Below are positions 55,915 to 64,000 of a DNA stretch of 64,000 nt, piece after piece. Below the pieces are notes generated by a model. The model was given only the letters and a program-made list of their open reading frames with translations, was not told the DNA's origin and ran no database searches. Source of the stretch: Sinorhizobium americanum (lineage in GTDB: Bacteria; Pseudomonadota; Alphaproteobacteria; Rhizobiales; Rhizobiaceae); the NCBI RefSeq assembly GCF_001651855.1, contig NZ_LNQC01000075.1, positions 76,644 to 140,643 on the forward strand, given 5' to 3'. Every line of letters begins with the position of its first letter. The first letter of the stretch is position 1. Position numbers and translations under genes: made by a program.

Positions 55915-56672
55915 ACATCGAGGCAATCAAGTCCATCTATTTCTTCGAGATGGCGCGTACGCGACGTACCCTGCTGCAAAGCGTGGTATCGCCGGTCATC
56001 TCGACATCGCTCTATTTCATCGTCTTCGGGGCGGCGATCGGCGAACGCATCCAGGAGATCGACGGGGTTTCCTATGGCGCCTTCATCACGCCCGGGCTAA
56101 TGATGCTGACACTGCTGACGCAATGCATCGGCAATGGCTCCTTCGGCATCTATTTCCCGAAGTTCACGGGGACGATCTATGAAGTGCTGTCGTCGCCAAT
56201 CTCGATGCTGGAAATCGTTCTCGGCTATGTCGGCGCGGCGGCGACGAAGGGGCTGATGATCGGCACGATCATCCTGATCACCGCATCGCTCTTCGTCGAT
56301 CTCAGCATCGCCCATCCCTTCGCGATGATCTTCTTCTTCGTCCTGACGGCGGTGACGTTCAGCCTGTTCGGCTTCATCATCGGCATCTGGGCGAAAGACT
56401 TCGAACAATTGAACCTGATCCCGATGCTGGTCGTTCCGCCGCTCGTCTTCCTGGGCGGAAGCTTCTACTCGGTCGACATGCTGCCGCCCTTCTGGCGGGC
56501 CGTCAGCCACTTCAATCCGGTGCTTTATCTGATCAGCGGTTTCCGCTGGAGTTTCTTCGAGATCTCCGACGTCAACCCGCTTGCCAGCGCCGTGATCATT
56601 CTGGCTTTCCTAGCGATCTGCATGGCTGTCCTGACCTGGATCTTCCGCACCGGCTACAGACTGCGCAACTGA
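55911..56672 (+). CDS. ABC-2 transporter permease (YadH type)
   Basis: A 253-residue permease with six helices ([24 protein letters not shown] and later [90 protein letters not shown]). The ABC-2 signature [24 protein letters not shown] is complete. It overlaps the ATPase gene by 4 bp, forming a two-gene exporter. Its substrate cannot be told. Confidence 0.94.
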   Translation: MNIEAIKSIYFFEMARTRRTLLQSVVSPVISTSLYFIVFGAAIGERIQEIDGVSYGAFITPGLMMLTLLTQCIGNGSFGIYFPKFTGTIYEVLSSPISMLEIVLGYVGAAATKGLMIGTIILITASLFVDLSIAHPFAMIFFFVLTAVTFSLFGFIIGIWAKDFEQLNLIPMLVVPPLVFLGGSFYSVDMLPPFWRAVSHFNPVLYLISGFRWSFFEISDVNPLASAVIILAFLAICMAVLTWIFRTGYRLRN

Positions 56673-56697
56673 CGGCCAGACCAAGCGACACGGTTTG

Positions 56698-57693
56698 CTA
56701 CCGCCCGGGCCAGGCGCGGGTTGAGTTTCGTTCGACCAGGACCGGTTCGAGCTTGCAGTCGTGTGGCGTGGAGGATCGGCTGAGGATTGCCTTGAGCGCA
56801 ATCCGCGCGATCTCGGCGAGCGGTTGGCGAATGGTCGTCAAGCGTGGCAGAACGAGGGAGGCGAGCGGAATGTCGTCGAAGCCGACGATCGATAGATCAT
56901 TCGGTATCGAAAGACCGACGTCGGCGGCCGCGCGCATCAGCCCGATCGCCTGCTGGTCGCTGGCGGTGGCGATTGCCGTCGGCGGGTGTTCCTGTCGCAG
57001 CAGCCTGTTGCCAAGCTCCTCGCCGGCCCTGTAGTCGAAATTGCCGTCAACGGTCTGGAAGGCGAGCGGCTGGCTCGGATGCTGTTGCTGAAATTCGCGA
57101 ATCCGGCCGACGAAGCCTTCACGCCGTTCGCGCGCAACATCGAGTGTGGGAGGACCGCTCATGTAAGCAATGCGGCGGTGCCCAAGCGACAACAAGTGGT
57201 CGGCGGCGAGGTAGCCGCCTCTTCGGTTGTCCACCCCGACGAGCGTCTGTCCCTGTAGAGGCCGGTCGACGGTAACGGTATTCTTGCCGCTGACGAGGTC
57301 GCCAATCGTGCTTTCGCTGACCGGGACCAGGATAAGACCCCTCGGCAGACGACCGAGTAGCGCCTGTACCTGCTGCTGTTCGGCGGCGGGATCGTCATGG
57401 CTGTTGGCAAGAAGCACGGAATACCCTTCGGACGAAGCCAGCATCTCGACGTGTTTCGCTAATTCGGCAAAGAAGGGGTTGGTGATGTCGGGGATCACCA
57501 GGCCTATGAGATCAGTCTTGTTCAGTCTCAGGCTCCGTCCAAGCGTGTTGGGCTGGTAGCCGAGCTCCTGGATCGCCTCCTCGACACGGATGCGGATCTC
57601 TTCATTGACTGTCTTGTTTTTCGCAAGGACCCGCGAAACCGTGCCGACGGCAACACCGGCCGCCTTGGCGACATGTTTTATGGTGACGGTCAA
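56698..57693 (-). CDS. LacI-family regulator of the adjacent sugar ABC operon
   Basis: A 331-residue repressor with an HTH (TVTIKHVAKAAGVAVGTVSRVLAKNKTVNEE), hinge LGYQPNTLGRSLRLNKTDLIGLVIPD and a sugar-sensing domain typical of RbsR-like proteins (DITNPFFAELAKHVE, GVDNRRGGYLAADHLLSLGHRRIAYMSGP, TTIRQPLAEI). The TTG at 57693 is chosen because it fits the family start and follows GGGGGTGCTC. The frame runs on upstream with no coding character. It probably binds the TGAAACG palindromes upstream of the ABC operon. Confidence 0.93.
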   Translation of the reverse strand: MTVTIKHVAKAAGVAVGTVSRVLAKNKTVNEEIRIRVEEAIQELGYQPNTLGRSLRLNKTDLIGLVIPDITNPFFAELAKHVEMLASSEGYSVLLANSHDDPAAEQQQVQALLGRLPRGLILVPVSESTIGDLVSGKNTVTVDRPLQGQTLVGVDNRRGGYLAADHLLSLGHRRIAYMSGPPTLDVARERREGFVGRIREFQQQHPSQPLAFQTVDGNFDYRAGEELGNRLLRQEHPPTAIATASDQQAIGLMRAAADVGLSIPNDLSIVGFDDIPLASLVLPRLTTIRQPLAEIARIALKAILSRSSTPHDCKLEPVLVERNSTRAWPGR

Positions 57694-57757
57694 GAGCACC
57701 CCCGAGGACACGCCTTCTAGGCCGCAGGATATAGATACAGTGCAAAAGATTGCAACG

Positions 57758-57771
57758 ATGAAACGTTTCAT
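57758..57771. promoter_or_regulatory. LacI-type operator 1
   Basis: ATGAAACGTTTCAT is a perfect 14-bp palindrome with the CG centre of LacI operators, between the divergent regulator and transporter. It lies next to a TTGACA hexamer (57773-57778). Confidence 0.85.
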
Positions 57772-57788
57772 ATTGACAGCAAAGCGAT

Positions 57789-57799
57789 GAAACGGTTTC
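57789..57799. promoter_or_regulatory. LacI-type operator 2 (imperfect)
   Basis: GAAACGGTTTC shares the GAAAC/GTTTC half-sites of operators 1 and 3 with one extra base in the centre. It may be a weaker site. Confidence 0.5.
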
Positions 57800-57831
57800 C
57801 TGCTGCCTGAAACGACATCTGAGCTTAGCAA

Positions 57832-57843
57832 TGAAACGTTTCA
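57832..57843. promoter_or_regulatory. LacI-type operator 3
   Basis: TGAAACGTTTCA is a perfect 12-bp palindrome identical in core to operator 1, centred 73 bp from it (about seven helical turns). It lies 40 bp before the binding-protein ATG. Spacing would allow looping by a tetrameric or paired repressor. Confidence 0.85.
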
Positions 57844-57883
57844 CCGTCGCTGGAGGGCGGCGGTTTCTCACGGAGGAGAATCG

Positions 57884-58816
57884 ATGAAACTTTCCAAACT
57901 CGCATCCGTCCTGACGCTCGTCGCAGCCACTGCGCTTCCGACCATTGCCGTCGCCGCTGACAAACCGGTGGTCGGCCTCGTTATGAAGTCGCTCGCCAAC
58001 GACTTCTTCAAGAATATGCTGGAGGGCGCCGAAGCTCACGCCAAGAAGCGTGGCGACTACGAGCTGAAAGCCATCGGCATGCAGAACGAAACGGATTTCG
58101 AAAGCCAGTTGAACGGGGTCGAGAATTTCATCACCCAGGGTGTCGATGCGATCGTCATTGCACCGGCCGACTCGCGCGCCATGGTCGCTCCGCTGAAGAA
58201 GGCGATCGATGCAGGCATCACGGTGGTCAACTTCGATGTCTCGCTCGATGAACAGGCCAAGAAGGATGCCGGGCTGGATCTGGCCTTCGTCGGTCCCGAT
58301 AACCGCGGCGGTGCCAAGCTGGCCGGCGACGCTCTCGCCAAGGCGCTCGGCGAAGGCGGCAAGGTCGTCATCATCGAGGGCAATCCGGGCGCCGACAACG
58401 CGGCCCAGCGCAAACTCGGCTTTGAGGATGCGGTCGCTGCCGGCAAGCTCAACCTTCTCGATTCGCGTACCGCGCATTGGGAGACGGAAGAGGCGAACTC
58501 GGTTTTCTCGACAATGCTGACGGCCCACCCGGACATCCAGGGTGTCATGGCGGCAAACGATTCGATGGCAATCGGCGTCATCAAGGCGCTCGATGCTGCC
58601 GGCCGTTCCGACATCAAGGTCGTCGGCTTCGACAACGTCTCGGCCGTCCAGCCGCTGCTTAAGGATGGCAAGCTGCTCGCCACCGTGGACCAGTTCGGTT
58701 CGCAAATGGCATCCGATGCCATCGACAAGGCCCTGGCGGTGGTAGGCGGCGGACCGAAGCTCGAGGGCTGGGTCAAGACCGACATCAAGCTCGTTACCAC
58801 GGACGACGTGAAGTAA
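57884..58816 (+). CDS. Ribose-type sugar ABC transporter substrate-binding protein
   Basis: A 310-residue periplasmic protein of the RbsB/XylF-like type. The Sec signal MKLSKLASVLTLVAATALPTIAVAA is removed near residue 25. The mature sequence KPVVGLVMKSLANDFFKNMLEGAEAHAKK, AIVIAPADSRAMVAPLKKAIDAGITVVNFDV and GVMAANDSMAIGVIKALDAAG is typical. It recognises a pentose, hexose or polyol. The start follows GGAGGAGAATCG. A perfect hairpin separates it from the ATPase gene. Confidence 0.94.
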   Translation: MKLSKLASVLTLVAATALPTIAVAADKPVVGLVMKSLANDFFKNMLEGAEAHAKKRGDYELKAIGMQNETDFESQLNGVENFITQGVDAIVIAPADSRAMVAPLKKAIDAGITVVNFDVSLDEQAKKDAGLDLAFVGPDNRGGAKLAGDALAKALGEGGKVVIIEGNPGADNAAQRKLGFEDAVAAGKLNLLDSRTAHWETEEANSVFSTMLTAHPDIQGVMAANDSMAIGVIKALDAAGRSDIKVVGFDNVSAVQPLLKDGKLLATVDQFGSQMASDAIDKALAVVGGGPKLEGWVKTDIKLVTTDDVK

Positions 58817-58829
58817 CGGGACCTGCCGT

Positions 58830-58856
58830 ACCGTACCGGTTTCCTACCGGTACGGT
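58830..58856 (+). other. Intercistronic hairpin after the ribose-type binding-protein gene
   Basis: A perfect 11-bp stem (ACCGTACCGGT / ACCGGTACGGT) with a 5-nt loop, 13 bp after the stop, without a T run. It matches the positions of the two other hairpins after binding-protein genes in this window. Confidence 0.75.
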
Positions 58857-58878
58857 CTTCTCCCGCACGGGTGTTTCC

Positions 58879-60444
58879 ATGAATACGAATCTGGCCCACG
58901 CCGACAGCGCGCCGAACCCGGCAACTGCGCCGCTACTCGAGCTTCACGACATTCGCAAACGCTTCGGCGGAACGGTGGCGCTGGCCGGCGTGACGCTCTC
59001 TATCGCACCCGGAGAGGTGCACGGGCTTATCGGCGAGAACGGTGCCGGAAAGTCCACCCTCATCAAAGTGCTTTGTGGCATCGTCAAGCCCGACTCCGGT
59101 GTCATAGCGTTGGCCGGTGAAGCCTATTCGCCGCACTCGCCGCGGGACGCCAAGGCGCGCGGCGTGCAGGTCGTGCACCAGGAGTTCAACCTGCTCCCCT
59201 TTCTCTCGGTCGCCGAGAACATCTTCATCGAGCATCTGCCGCGCAACGCCCTCGGAGTCGTGAAGCGCCGCGACATGAATACACGCGCCAGAGCCGCTCT
59301 TGATGCCATCGGCCTGAAGGATATCGACGTCCGCTGGCCGGTGGAACGGCTCGGCATCGCCCATCGGCAGCTTGTCGAAGTCGCCCGTGCACTGATGACC
59401 GAGAGCCGGGTCCTCATCCTGGATGAACCGACCGCGACCCTGACGTCGCGTGAAACCGAGCGACTGTTCGCGATCATCGACGATCTGCGGCGTCGTGGCG
59501 TATCCATCATTTTCGTCTCGCATCACCTCGACGAGGTCTTCAGGCTGTGCGACCGGGTAACGGTGTTGCGTAACGGTGAGACCGTCACGAGCCGCCGCAT
59601 CGGCGCGACGACCCAGGACGAACTCGTCCGAGCCATGGTCGGCCAGCAATTGCAAAAGGAAATGACCCACAGCATCGAGTCGTCGGCGCGCTCCGAGACA
59701 GTGCTGTCGCTAGTCAACTTCCGACATACGGAGTCGCCGCACGAAGACGGCGTATCCTTTGATCTGCACAAGGGCGAAATTCTAGGGATTGCCGGTCTGG
59801 TGGGCTCCGGTCGCACCGAACTGCTGCGCGCCATCTTCGCCGCCGAGCCACCCCTGTCGGGTACGCTGTTGCGGGATGGCAAACCGATGTCCTTGCGCTC
59901 GCCGCGCGACGCGATCCGCGCGGGGATCGGTTTCGTCACGGAAGACCGCAAGGAGGAGGGGCTGATCCTGTCGATGCCGATCGCGGCGAACGTCACGATG
60001 GCCTCGCTGGCCGATGTGTCGCGCCACGGTCTGCTCGACCAACGGGCCGAAAACGCCCTGACCGAAAAGCTCGGAGTCGATCTGAAGCTGAAATATGGCG
60101 GACCAGGCAAGAACGCCTCCACGCTTTCAGGCGGCAACCAGCAAAAGGTGGTTCTTGCCAAATGGCTTGCCCGCAAGCCGGAGATCCTGCTGTTGGATGA
60201 ACCGACGCGGGGCGTCGATGTCGGCGCCAAGGCGGAGATCTACGCCTTGATCCGGCGGCTGGCGGAACGCGGCCTGGCGCTGCTCGTGGTCTCCTCGGAG
60301 CTACCGGAACTTATGACGCTGTGCGACAGGATCATGGTGATGTCGCAGCATCGCATCGTCGGCTCGCTCCGGCGCGCCGACTTCTCCGAAGAGAAGATCC
60401 TGACCTATGCCTACCAGGGCGAAAAAAGACAGACGGGGCATTGA
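58879..60444 (+). CDS. Ribose-type sugar ABC transporter ATP-binding protein (RbsA-like)
   Basis: A 521-residue double ATPase. The first domain has Walker A GENGAGKST, the second the degenerate GLVGSGRTELLRAIF; signatures are LGIAHRQLVEVARAL and LSGGNQQKVVLAKWL, with Walker B LILDEPTATL and LLLDEPTRGVD. This tandem layout defines RbsA/XylG/AraG proteins. It lies 62 bp after the binding-protein gene, past a hairpin, and 1 bp before the permease start. It drives sugar uptake. Confidence 0.95.
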   Translation: MNTNLAHADSAPNPATAPLLELHDIRKRFGGTVALAGVTLSIAPGEVHGLIGENGAGKSTLIKVLCGIVKPDSGVIALAGEAYSPHSPRDAKARGVQVVHQEFNLLPFLSVAENIFIEHLPRNALGVVKRRDMNTRARAALDAIGLKDIDVRWPVERLGIAHRQLVEVARALMTESRVLILDEPTATLTSRETERLFAIIDDLRRRGVSIIFVSHHLDEVFRLCDRVTVLRNGETVTSRRIGATTQDELVRAMVGQQLQKEMTHSIESSARSETVLSLVNFRHTESPHEDGVSFDLHKGEILGIAGLVGSGRTELLRAIFAAEPPLSGTLLRDGKPMSLRSPRDAIRAGIGFVTEDRKEEGLILSMPIAANVTMASLADVSRHGLLDQRAENALTEKLGVDLKLKYGGPGKNASTLSGGNQQKVVLAKWLARKPEILLLDEPTRGVDVGAKAEIYALIRRLAERGLALLVVSSELPELMTLCDRIMVMSQHRIVGSLRRADFSEEKILTYAYQGEKRQTGH

Positions 60445-60445
60445 T

Positions 60446-61441
60446 ATGCAACTTGACGAAAACCTACCAACTGCAACGGCCCCCGCGGTGTCGATGAAGC
60501 TGCTGCTGCGCGATGCCGGCATCGGCATCGCACTCCTGCTGCTCATTCTGTTTTTCGCGCTGACGGCAGATCACTTCCTGTCGCCGAACAATATTTCCAA
60601 CATCCTGACGCAGATCACCATCAACCTGATCCTTGCCATTGGCATGACCTTCGTCATCCTTATCGGCGGCATCGATCTCTCGGTCGGCTCCATGCTGGCG
60701 TTCTGCGCGGTGGTCGGCGGTTCGGTGCTGACGATCCCGGATCTTTCGGTCTTTCAGGCGGTGAGCCTGGCGACCGTTGCGGCGGTCGGGACCGGTGCGC
60801 TCTGCGGCTTCCTGAACGGCTGGATCAGCGCGTTCTGGGGGCTGCCTTCCTTCATCGTCACGCTCGGCATGCTCAACATCGCCCGCGGCGCGGCGCTGCA
60901 GGTCACGGATGCGCGGACCATCTATTCCTTTCCGCCGAGTTTCAACGCCTTTGGCTCGCAGATGATCTACGGCGTGCCGGTCGTGTTCCTGATTGCGCTT
61001 GCCCTGGTGGGCATTGCCTGGTTCGTTCTTTCGAGGACCGTGTTCGGGCGTCTGCTCTATGGAATCGGCAACAACGAGGAAGCTGTTCGCCTCGCGGGCC
61101 ACTCGCTGATGATCTACAAGATCGCGGCGTTCACGATCGCCGGTGTGCTGGTCGGTATCGCCGCCATTGTCTACATGGCACGGCTCAACATCGCCAGCCC
61201 TATCATCGGCATCGGCTTCGAGCTCAACGCCATCGCTGCCGTCATCATCGGCGGAACGAGCCTCAGCGGCGGACGCGGCAGCGTGATCGGAACGTTGCTT
61301 GGCGCCTGCATCATCGGCGTTCTCGCGAACGGCCTCATCCTCTTTGGACTGAGCGACTTCATGCGTCAGCTGATCACCGGCGTGGTGATCATCCTGGCGG
61401 TCATCGTCGACAAGTACCGCGAACGGATCACGGCCGCCTGA
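60446..61441 (+). CDS. Ribose-type sugar ABC transporter permease (RbsC-like)
   Basis: A 331-residue inner-membrane permease with about eight to ten helices. Motifs include NLILAIGMTFVILIGGIDLSVGSMLAF, GLPSFIVTLGMLNIARGAAL and NAIAAVIIGGTSLSGGRGSVIGTLLGA, the RbsC signature. The ATG at 60446 starts one base after the ATPase stop; the frame is open 13 codons further up without support. It completes the three-gene transporter under the LacI regulator. Confidence 0.95.
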   Translation: MQLDENLPTATAPAVSMKLLLRDAGIGIALLLLILFFALTADHFLSPNNISNILTQITINLILAIGMTFVILIGGIDLSVGSMLAFCAVVGGSVLTIPDLSVFQAVSLATVAAVGTGALCGFLNGWISAFWGLPSFIVTLGMLNIARGAALQVTDARTIYSFPPSFNAFGSQMIYGVPVVFLIALALVGIAWFVLSRTVFGRLLYGIGNNEEAVRLAGHSLMIYKIAAFTIAGVLVGIAAIVYMARLNIASPIIGIGFELNAIAAVIIGGTSLSGGRGSVIGTLLGACIIGVLANGLILFGLSDFMRQLITGVVIILAVIVDKYRERITAA

Positions 61442-61524
61442 CGGCGGCGATCCGCCCTCAGCCAAAGGCTCGGCCGCACCCAGACTAAAGCGCCAAGACC
61501 GTCGCGGCGGCAAGAAGGATCATT

Positions 61525-62226
61525 TTAGTCCCGCAGGCGCAGTTCATCCGTCCGCATTTGCAGAGTGTCGAGGGTCGAGAGAAAGCTCATGCCGAGCAGG
61601 CTGCGGTCGAGCTTGCCTTCGGCCGCGACGGTTGCCCGGATATTGCGGCGCTCGATCGGGCCAATCGCGAATTCCTCCAGCGTCACCGGCGCCGCCAGCG
61701 CCGGTCCGTTCGCCGTCATCACGGTCAGGGTATAGCCGAGCCTGGAAGGATCGAGACCGATCCGCTCGGCGTCCTCGTAGGTTAGCGCGATGCTGCTCGC
61801 GCCGGTATCGACGAGCATGCTGACCTCCTGCCCATTGACCGTCGCGTCGGCCTGGAAGTGGCCGTCGAGGCGCTTGCGCAGCACGACTTCCGGCTGCCCC
61901 TCGCTGTCTGTGACGACCATCGCCCGGCCGGGCACGAGTTCGGAGAGCACCCGGTCGCCGAAGGCCTGAAGCTCGACGCGATAGGCATAGCCGGAAACGA
62001 GGCCGACCGTGATCAGCAGCCATGTGGCGATCTGGCGCAGACTCTCCCCGAAATGGCGTCGGCTGCGGACAATGCCGGCCGCAAGCAGCGTCGCAATGGC
62101 CCCGAGCGAGACCAGCTGGCCGAAGTCGTCATTGTTCATGCCGAAAGTCTGGCCGCTGTCGTGATTGAAAAGGAGGAGCGCCAGGCCGATGGCGAGGATT
62201 GCCAGCAGAAGGATCAGACGATTCAT
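61525..62226 (-). CDS. Retropepsin-like clan AA aspartic protease (TIGR02281 type), membrane-bound
   Basis: A 233-residue protein. Two or three N-terminal helices (LILLLAILAIGLALLLF; LVSLGAIATLLAAGIV; IATWLLITVGLVSGYAY) precede a single retropepsin domain with catalytic DTGAS (MLVDTGASSIALT) and the flap region. Such domains dimerise to form the active site. Function in alphaproteobacteria is unknown. Its start overlaps the stop of the DUF1289 gene by 4 bp, so the pair is co-translated. Confidence 0.9.
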   Translation of the reverse strand: MNRLILLLAILAIGLALLLFNHDSGQTFGMNNDDFGQLVSLGAIATLLAAGIVRSRRHFGESLRQIATWLLITVGLVSGYAYRVELQAFGDRVLSELVPGRAMVVTDSEGQPEVVLRKRLDGHFQADATVNGQEVSMLVDTGASSIALTYEDAERIGLDPSRLGYTLTVMTANGPALAAPVTLEEFAIGPIERRNIRATVAAEGKLDRSLLGMSFLSTLDTLQMRTDELRLRD

Positions 62227-62444
62227 GCGCCGCTTCGTTCCCGCGCCAAACGGGCCCGGCGTGTTTCCCGGCGCGGCTTGCGCTCGACGGTCTCAAGCCG
62301 CGCCGGCAGCGCCTGCATGATGCTATGCCGCTCGTGATCGGTGTAGAGCGTCCAGGAGCCGATTTCATCCCGCGTACGCCCGCAGCCGAAACAGTAGCCT
62401 GTCCGGTCATCGATCGCACAGACGAGAATGCAGGGAGATTCCAT
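62223..62444 (-). CDS. DUF1289 family protein
   Basis: A 73-residue protein with the DUF1289 Cys pattern: ESPCILVCAIDDRTGYCFGCGRTRDEIGSW, i.e. C-x3-C-x8-C-x2-C, probably a small metal or iron-sulfur site. The C-terminus is highly basic (KPRRETRRARLARERSG). Function unknown. It overlaps the protease gene downstream (ATGA), an arrangement that suggests related roles. Confidence 0.92.
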   Translation of the reverse strand: MESPCILVCAIDDRTGYCFGCGRTRDEIGSWTLYTDHERHSIMQALPARLETVERKPRRETRRARLARERSGA

Positions 62445-62490
62445 CGGCTTTGACGTGCTCCGATCTGATTCGTCGATTTATATTGGCTTT

Positions 62491-63279
62491 TCAGATGGCC
62501 AACGCAAGAGCGCCGAGAACGGCGATCTCCGTCAGCTGCTGCATGGCGCCGATCGTGTCGCCGGTGTGGCCACCAAGCTTGCGGTTAGCGACCCTGCCAA
62601 AGCCCAGCAAGGTGAGGGCGAATGCGGCGAATGCAAGCAGGGTCGCGATCAGAGAAACGCCGGCCGCGTAAAACAGCAGAAGCGAGAGGATCGCCCCTGA
62701 ACCAAGCGCTTGCGATGTGGCGCGCGGCTCCGGAACGCCGGCTGCCGCGGCGACTCCGTCGCGGCGCGCCGGCGGTAGGCGCGACCAGTGCCAGACCATG
62801 GCCGTGCGGCTGAGGGCGGCGGTCCCGAGAAGAGCAAACGCGGCCCCGACGGGGGAGAGGAGCGGCAGGAAGGCCGAGAGCGCGGAAACGCGAAGGCCGA
62901 AGGAGAGGATGAGCGCCACCGCTGCATAGGTGCCGATGCGGCTGTCCTTCATGATCGCCAGCGCGCTCTCGCGATCACGGCCGCCGCCGAGGCCATCGGC
63001 GGTGTCGCCGAGGCCGTCCTCGTGCAGCGCGCCGGTGACGAGCGCCTGCACGCCGACGATCAGGAAAGCGGTGAACAGCGAACTCGCCTGAAGCACGTCC
63101 AGGAGCACGGCGAGCAGAGCGGCAGGGAAGGCAATCAGGATGCCGGCGAGCGGGAAAGCGCGCACGGCGCGGCTCAACCGGCCGTCATGGCCGGCGAAAT
63201 GCCGCTCAGGCATGGGGATGCGGCTCAGGAACGCAATCGACCGCGCCAGATCATCACAGAAATCGCCGACAAAGCGCAT
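62491..63279 (-). CDS. cobS: Adenosylcobinamide-GDP ribazoletransferase (cobalamin-5'-phosphate synthase)
   Basis: A 262-residue membrane enzyme that joins adenosylcobinamide-GDP to alpha-ribazole in the last steps of B12 synthesis. It begins FVGDFCDDLARSIAFLSRIPMP and has the conserved ALHEDGLGDTADGLGGGRDRESALAIMKDSRIGTYAAVALIL, then several helices. The ATG at 63279 follows GGGAGAGACA; the open frame upstream overlaps cobT on the other strand and is a shadow. It is divergent from cobT. Confidence 0.95.
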   Translation of the reverse strand: MRFVGDFCDDLARSIAFLSRIPMPERHFAGHDGRLSRAVRAFPLAGILIAFPAALLAVLLDVLQASSLFTAFLIVGVQALVTGALHEDGLGDTADGLGGGRDRESALAIMKDSRIGTYAAVALILSFGLRVSALSAFLPLLSPVGAAFALLGTAALSRTAMVWHWSRLPPARRDGVAAAAGVPEPRATSQALGSGAILSLLLFYAAGVSLIATLLAFAAFALTLLGFGRVANRKLGGHTGDTIGAMQQLTEIAVLGALALAI

Positions 63280-63427
63280 TGTCTCTCCCGGGCCGGATCC
63301 GTCCGAATCACCGGCCCTTTGCCGGATCATGCTCCGTGGACAGCATTTGACGCAAATGCCGTTGCCGGAAGCGATGGCAGCCTCTATGAGGGCATCGAAC
63401 GCCCCTTCGGACATGCAAGGATTCCCC

Positions 63428-64000
63428 ATGAGTGCCAGCGGCCTGCCGTTTGATGATTTCCGCGAGTTGTTGCGTAACCTGCCGGGTCCCGATGCCGCGG
63501 CGCTCGTTGCGGCGCGCGAACGTGATGGGCAACTGACGAAGCCGCCGGGCGCGCTTGGCCGTCTTGAGGAAATCGCCTTCTGGCTCGCCGCCTGGACCGG
63601 CCGTCCGCCCGCGGTCAACCGGCCGCTGGTTGCGATCTTTGCCGGCAATCATGGTGTAACAAGGCAGGGCGTCACACCATTCCCGTCCTCCGTTACGGCA
63701 CAAATGGTGGAGAATTTCGCCGCCGGCGGGGCGGCCATCAATCAGATCTGCGTCACCCACGACCTCGGGCTCAAGGTCTTCGACCTAGCGCTCGATTATC
63801 CGACCGGCGACATCACCGAGGAAGCCGCTCTGTCGGAACGGGACTGCGCGGCAACGATGGCCTTCGGCATGGAGGCGATCGCCGGCGGTACGGACCTGCT
63901 CTGCATCGGCGAGATGGGCATCGGCAACACCACGATCGCCGCCGCGATCAACCTCGGCCTCTATGGCGGGACGGCCGAGGAATGGGTGGGGCCGGGGACC
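63428..64000 (+). CDS. cobT: Nicotinate-nucleotide--dimethylbenzimidazole phosphoribosyltransferase, N-terminal part
   Basis: The gene runs off the window after 191 codons. This enzyme makes alpha-ribazole phosphate, the substrate partner of CobS. Motifs include LTKPPGALGRLEEIAFWLAAWTG, VAIFAGNHGVTRQGVTPFPSSVTAQMVENFAAGGAAINQIC and CIGEMGIGNTTIAAAI, the family core. It starts at 63428, divergent from cobS. In Pseudomonas-type nomenclature it is cobU. Confidence 0.94.
   Translation, partial: MSASGLPFDDFRELLRNLPGPDAAALVAARERDGQLTKPPGALGRLEEIAFWLAAWTGRPPAVNRPLVAIFAGNHGVTRQGVTPFPSSVTAQMVENFAAGGAAINQICVTHDLGLKVFDLALDYPTGDITEEAALSERDCAATMAFGMEAIAGGTDLLCIGEMGIGNTTIAAAINLGLYGGTAEEWVGPGT

Noticed and set aside
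63280-63427. Possible cobalamin riboswitch between cobS and cobT
   Set aside because: The gap is only 148 bp and I saw no B12-box sequence on either strand.

Overview
The window is GC-rich alphaproteobacterial DNA. The gene set and order point to a Sinorhizobium/Ensifer-type rhizobium: fixNOQP and fixGHIS, gnd, a LacI-controlled sugar ABC operon with a family-2 glycosidase, znuA/znuCB-zur, a DUF982 gene, a long rhizobial-type UvrB, a BigR-type operon and cobS/cobT. The genus is inferred from gene content and remembered gene order, not from a database search.

Layout. 1-2.6 kb: the end of fixN, then fixOQP (cbb3 oxidase), a terminator and a possible 28-residue membrane peptide. 2.9-4.6 kb: an opposite-strand cassette (VOC protein, SRPBCC protein, AraC-type regulator broken by an amber codon). 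4.7-9.3 kb: a FixK/FNR box and fixGHIS. 9.5-14.7 kb: gnd, three proteins of unknown or poorly known role, and a frameshifted class III adenylate cyclase. 14.7-26.4 kb: a LacI regulator diverging from an ABC sugar transporter, GH2 beta-mannosidase-like enzyme, sugar isomerase, Gfo/Idh/MocA dehydrogenase and aldo-keto reductase. 26.7-31.8 kb: a TRAP transporter and a GH43 beta-xylosidase. 31.9-36.3 kb: an RcnB-like protein, znuA diverging from znuCB-zur across two palindromes, and a phytochelatin-synthase-like protein. 36.4-43.4 kb: gamma-carbonic-anhydrase-like protein, FAH-family hydrolase, small proteins, dusA, a cold-shock gene, a J-domain protein and a glycine-rich secreted protein. 43.6-52.4 kb: uvrB, a DUF486 membrane protein, a doubly frameshifted membrane-protein gene, a thioesterase, a chemoreceptor, a triple-Kazal lipoprotein and an extensin-like lipoprotein. 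52.6-56.7 kb: TauE/blh/bigR sulfur module and an ABC-2 exporter. 56.7-61.4 kb: a LacI regulator diverging from a ribose-type ABC operon with strong operator palindromes. 61.5-64 kb: a retropepsin-like protease, a DUF1289 protein, cobS and the start of cobT.

How it works together. The left end builds the high-affinity oxidase (fixNOQP) and its copper/assembly machinery (fixGHIS). The middle is a chain of carbohydrate import and breakdown modules suited to plant cell-wall oligosaccharides. The znu block handles zinc.

Most notable observations: palindromic repeat elements sit in frame inside fixQ and uvrB; three unrelated solute-binding-protein genes are each followed by a perfect 10-11 bp hairpin before the membrane components; three genes are broken (AraC, cyclase, membrane protein); a phytochelatin-synthase-like enzyme lies beside zur; and there is a possible small membrane ORF behind fixP. 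I saw no CRISPR array, tRNA, rRNA, complete insertion sequence or phage genes.
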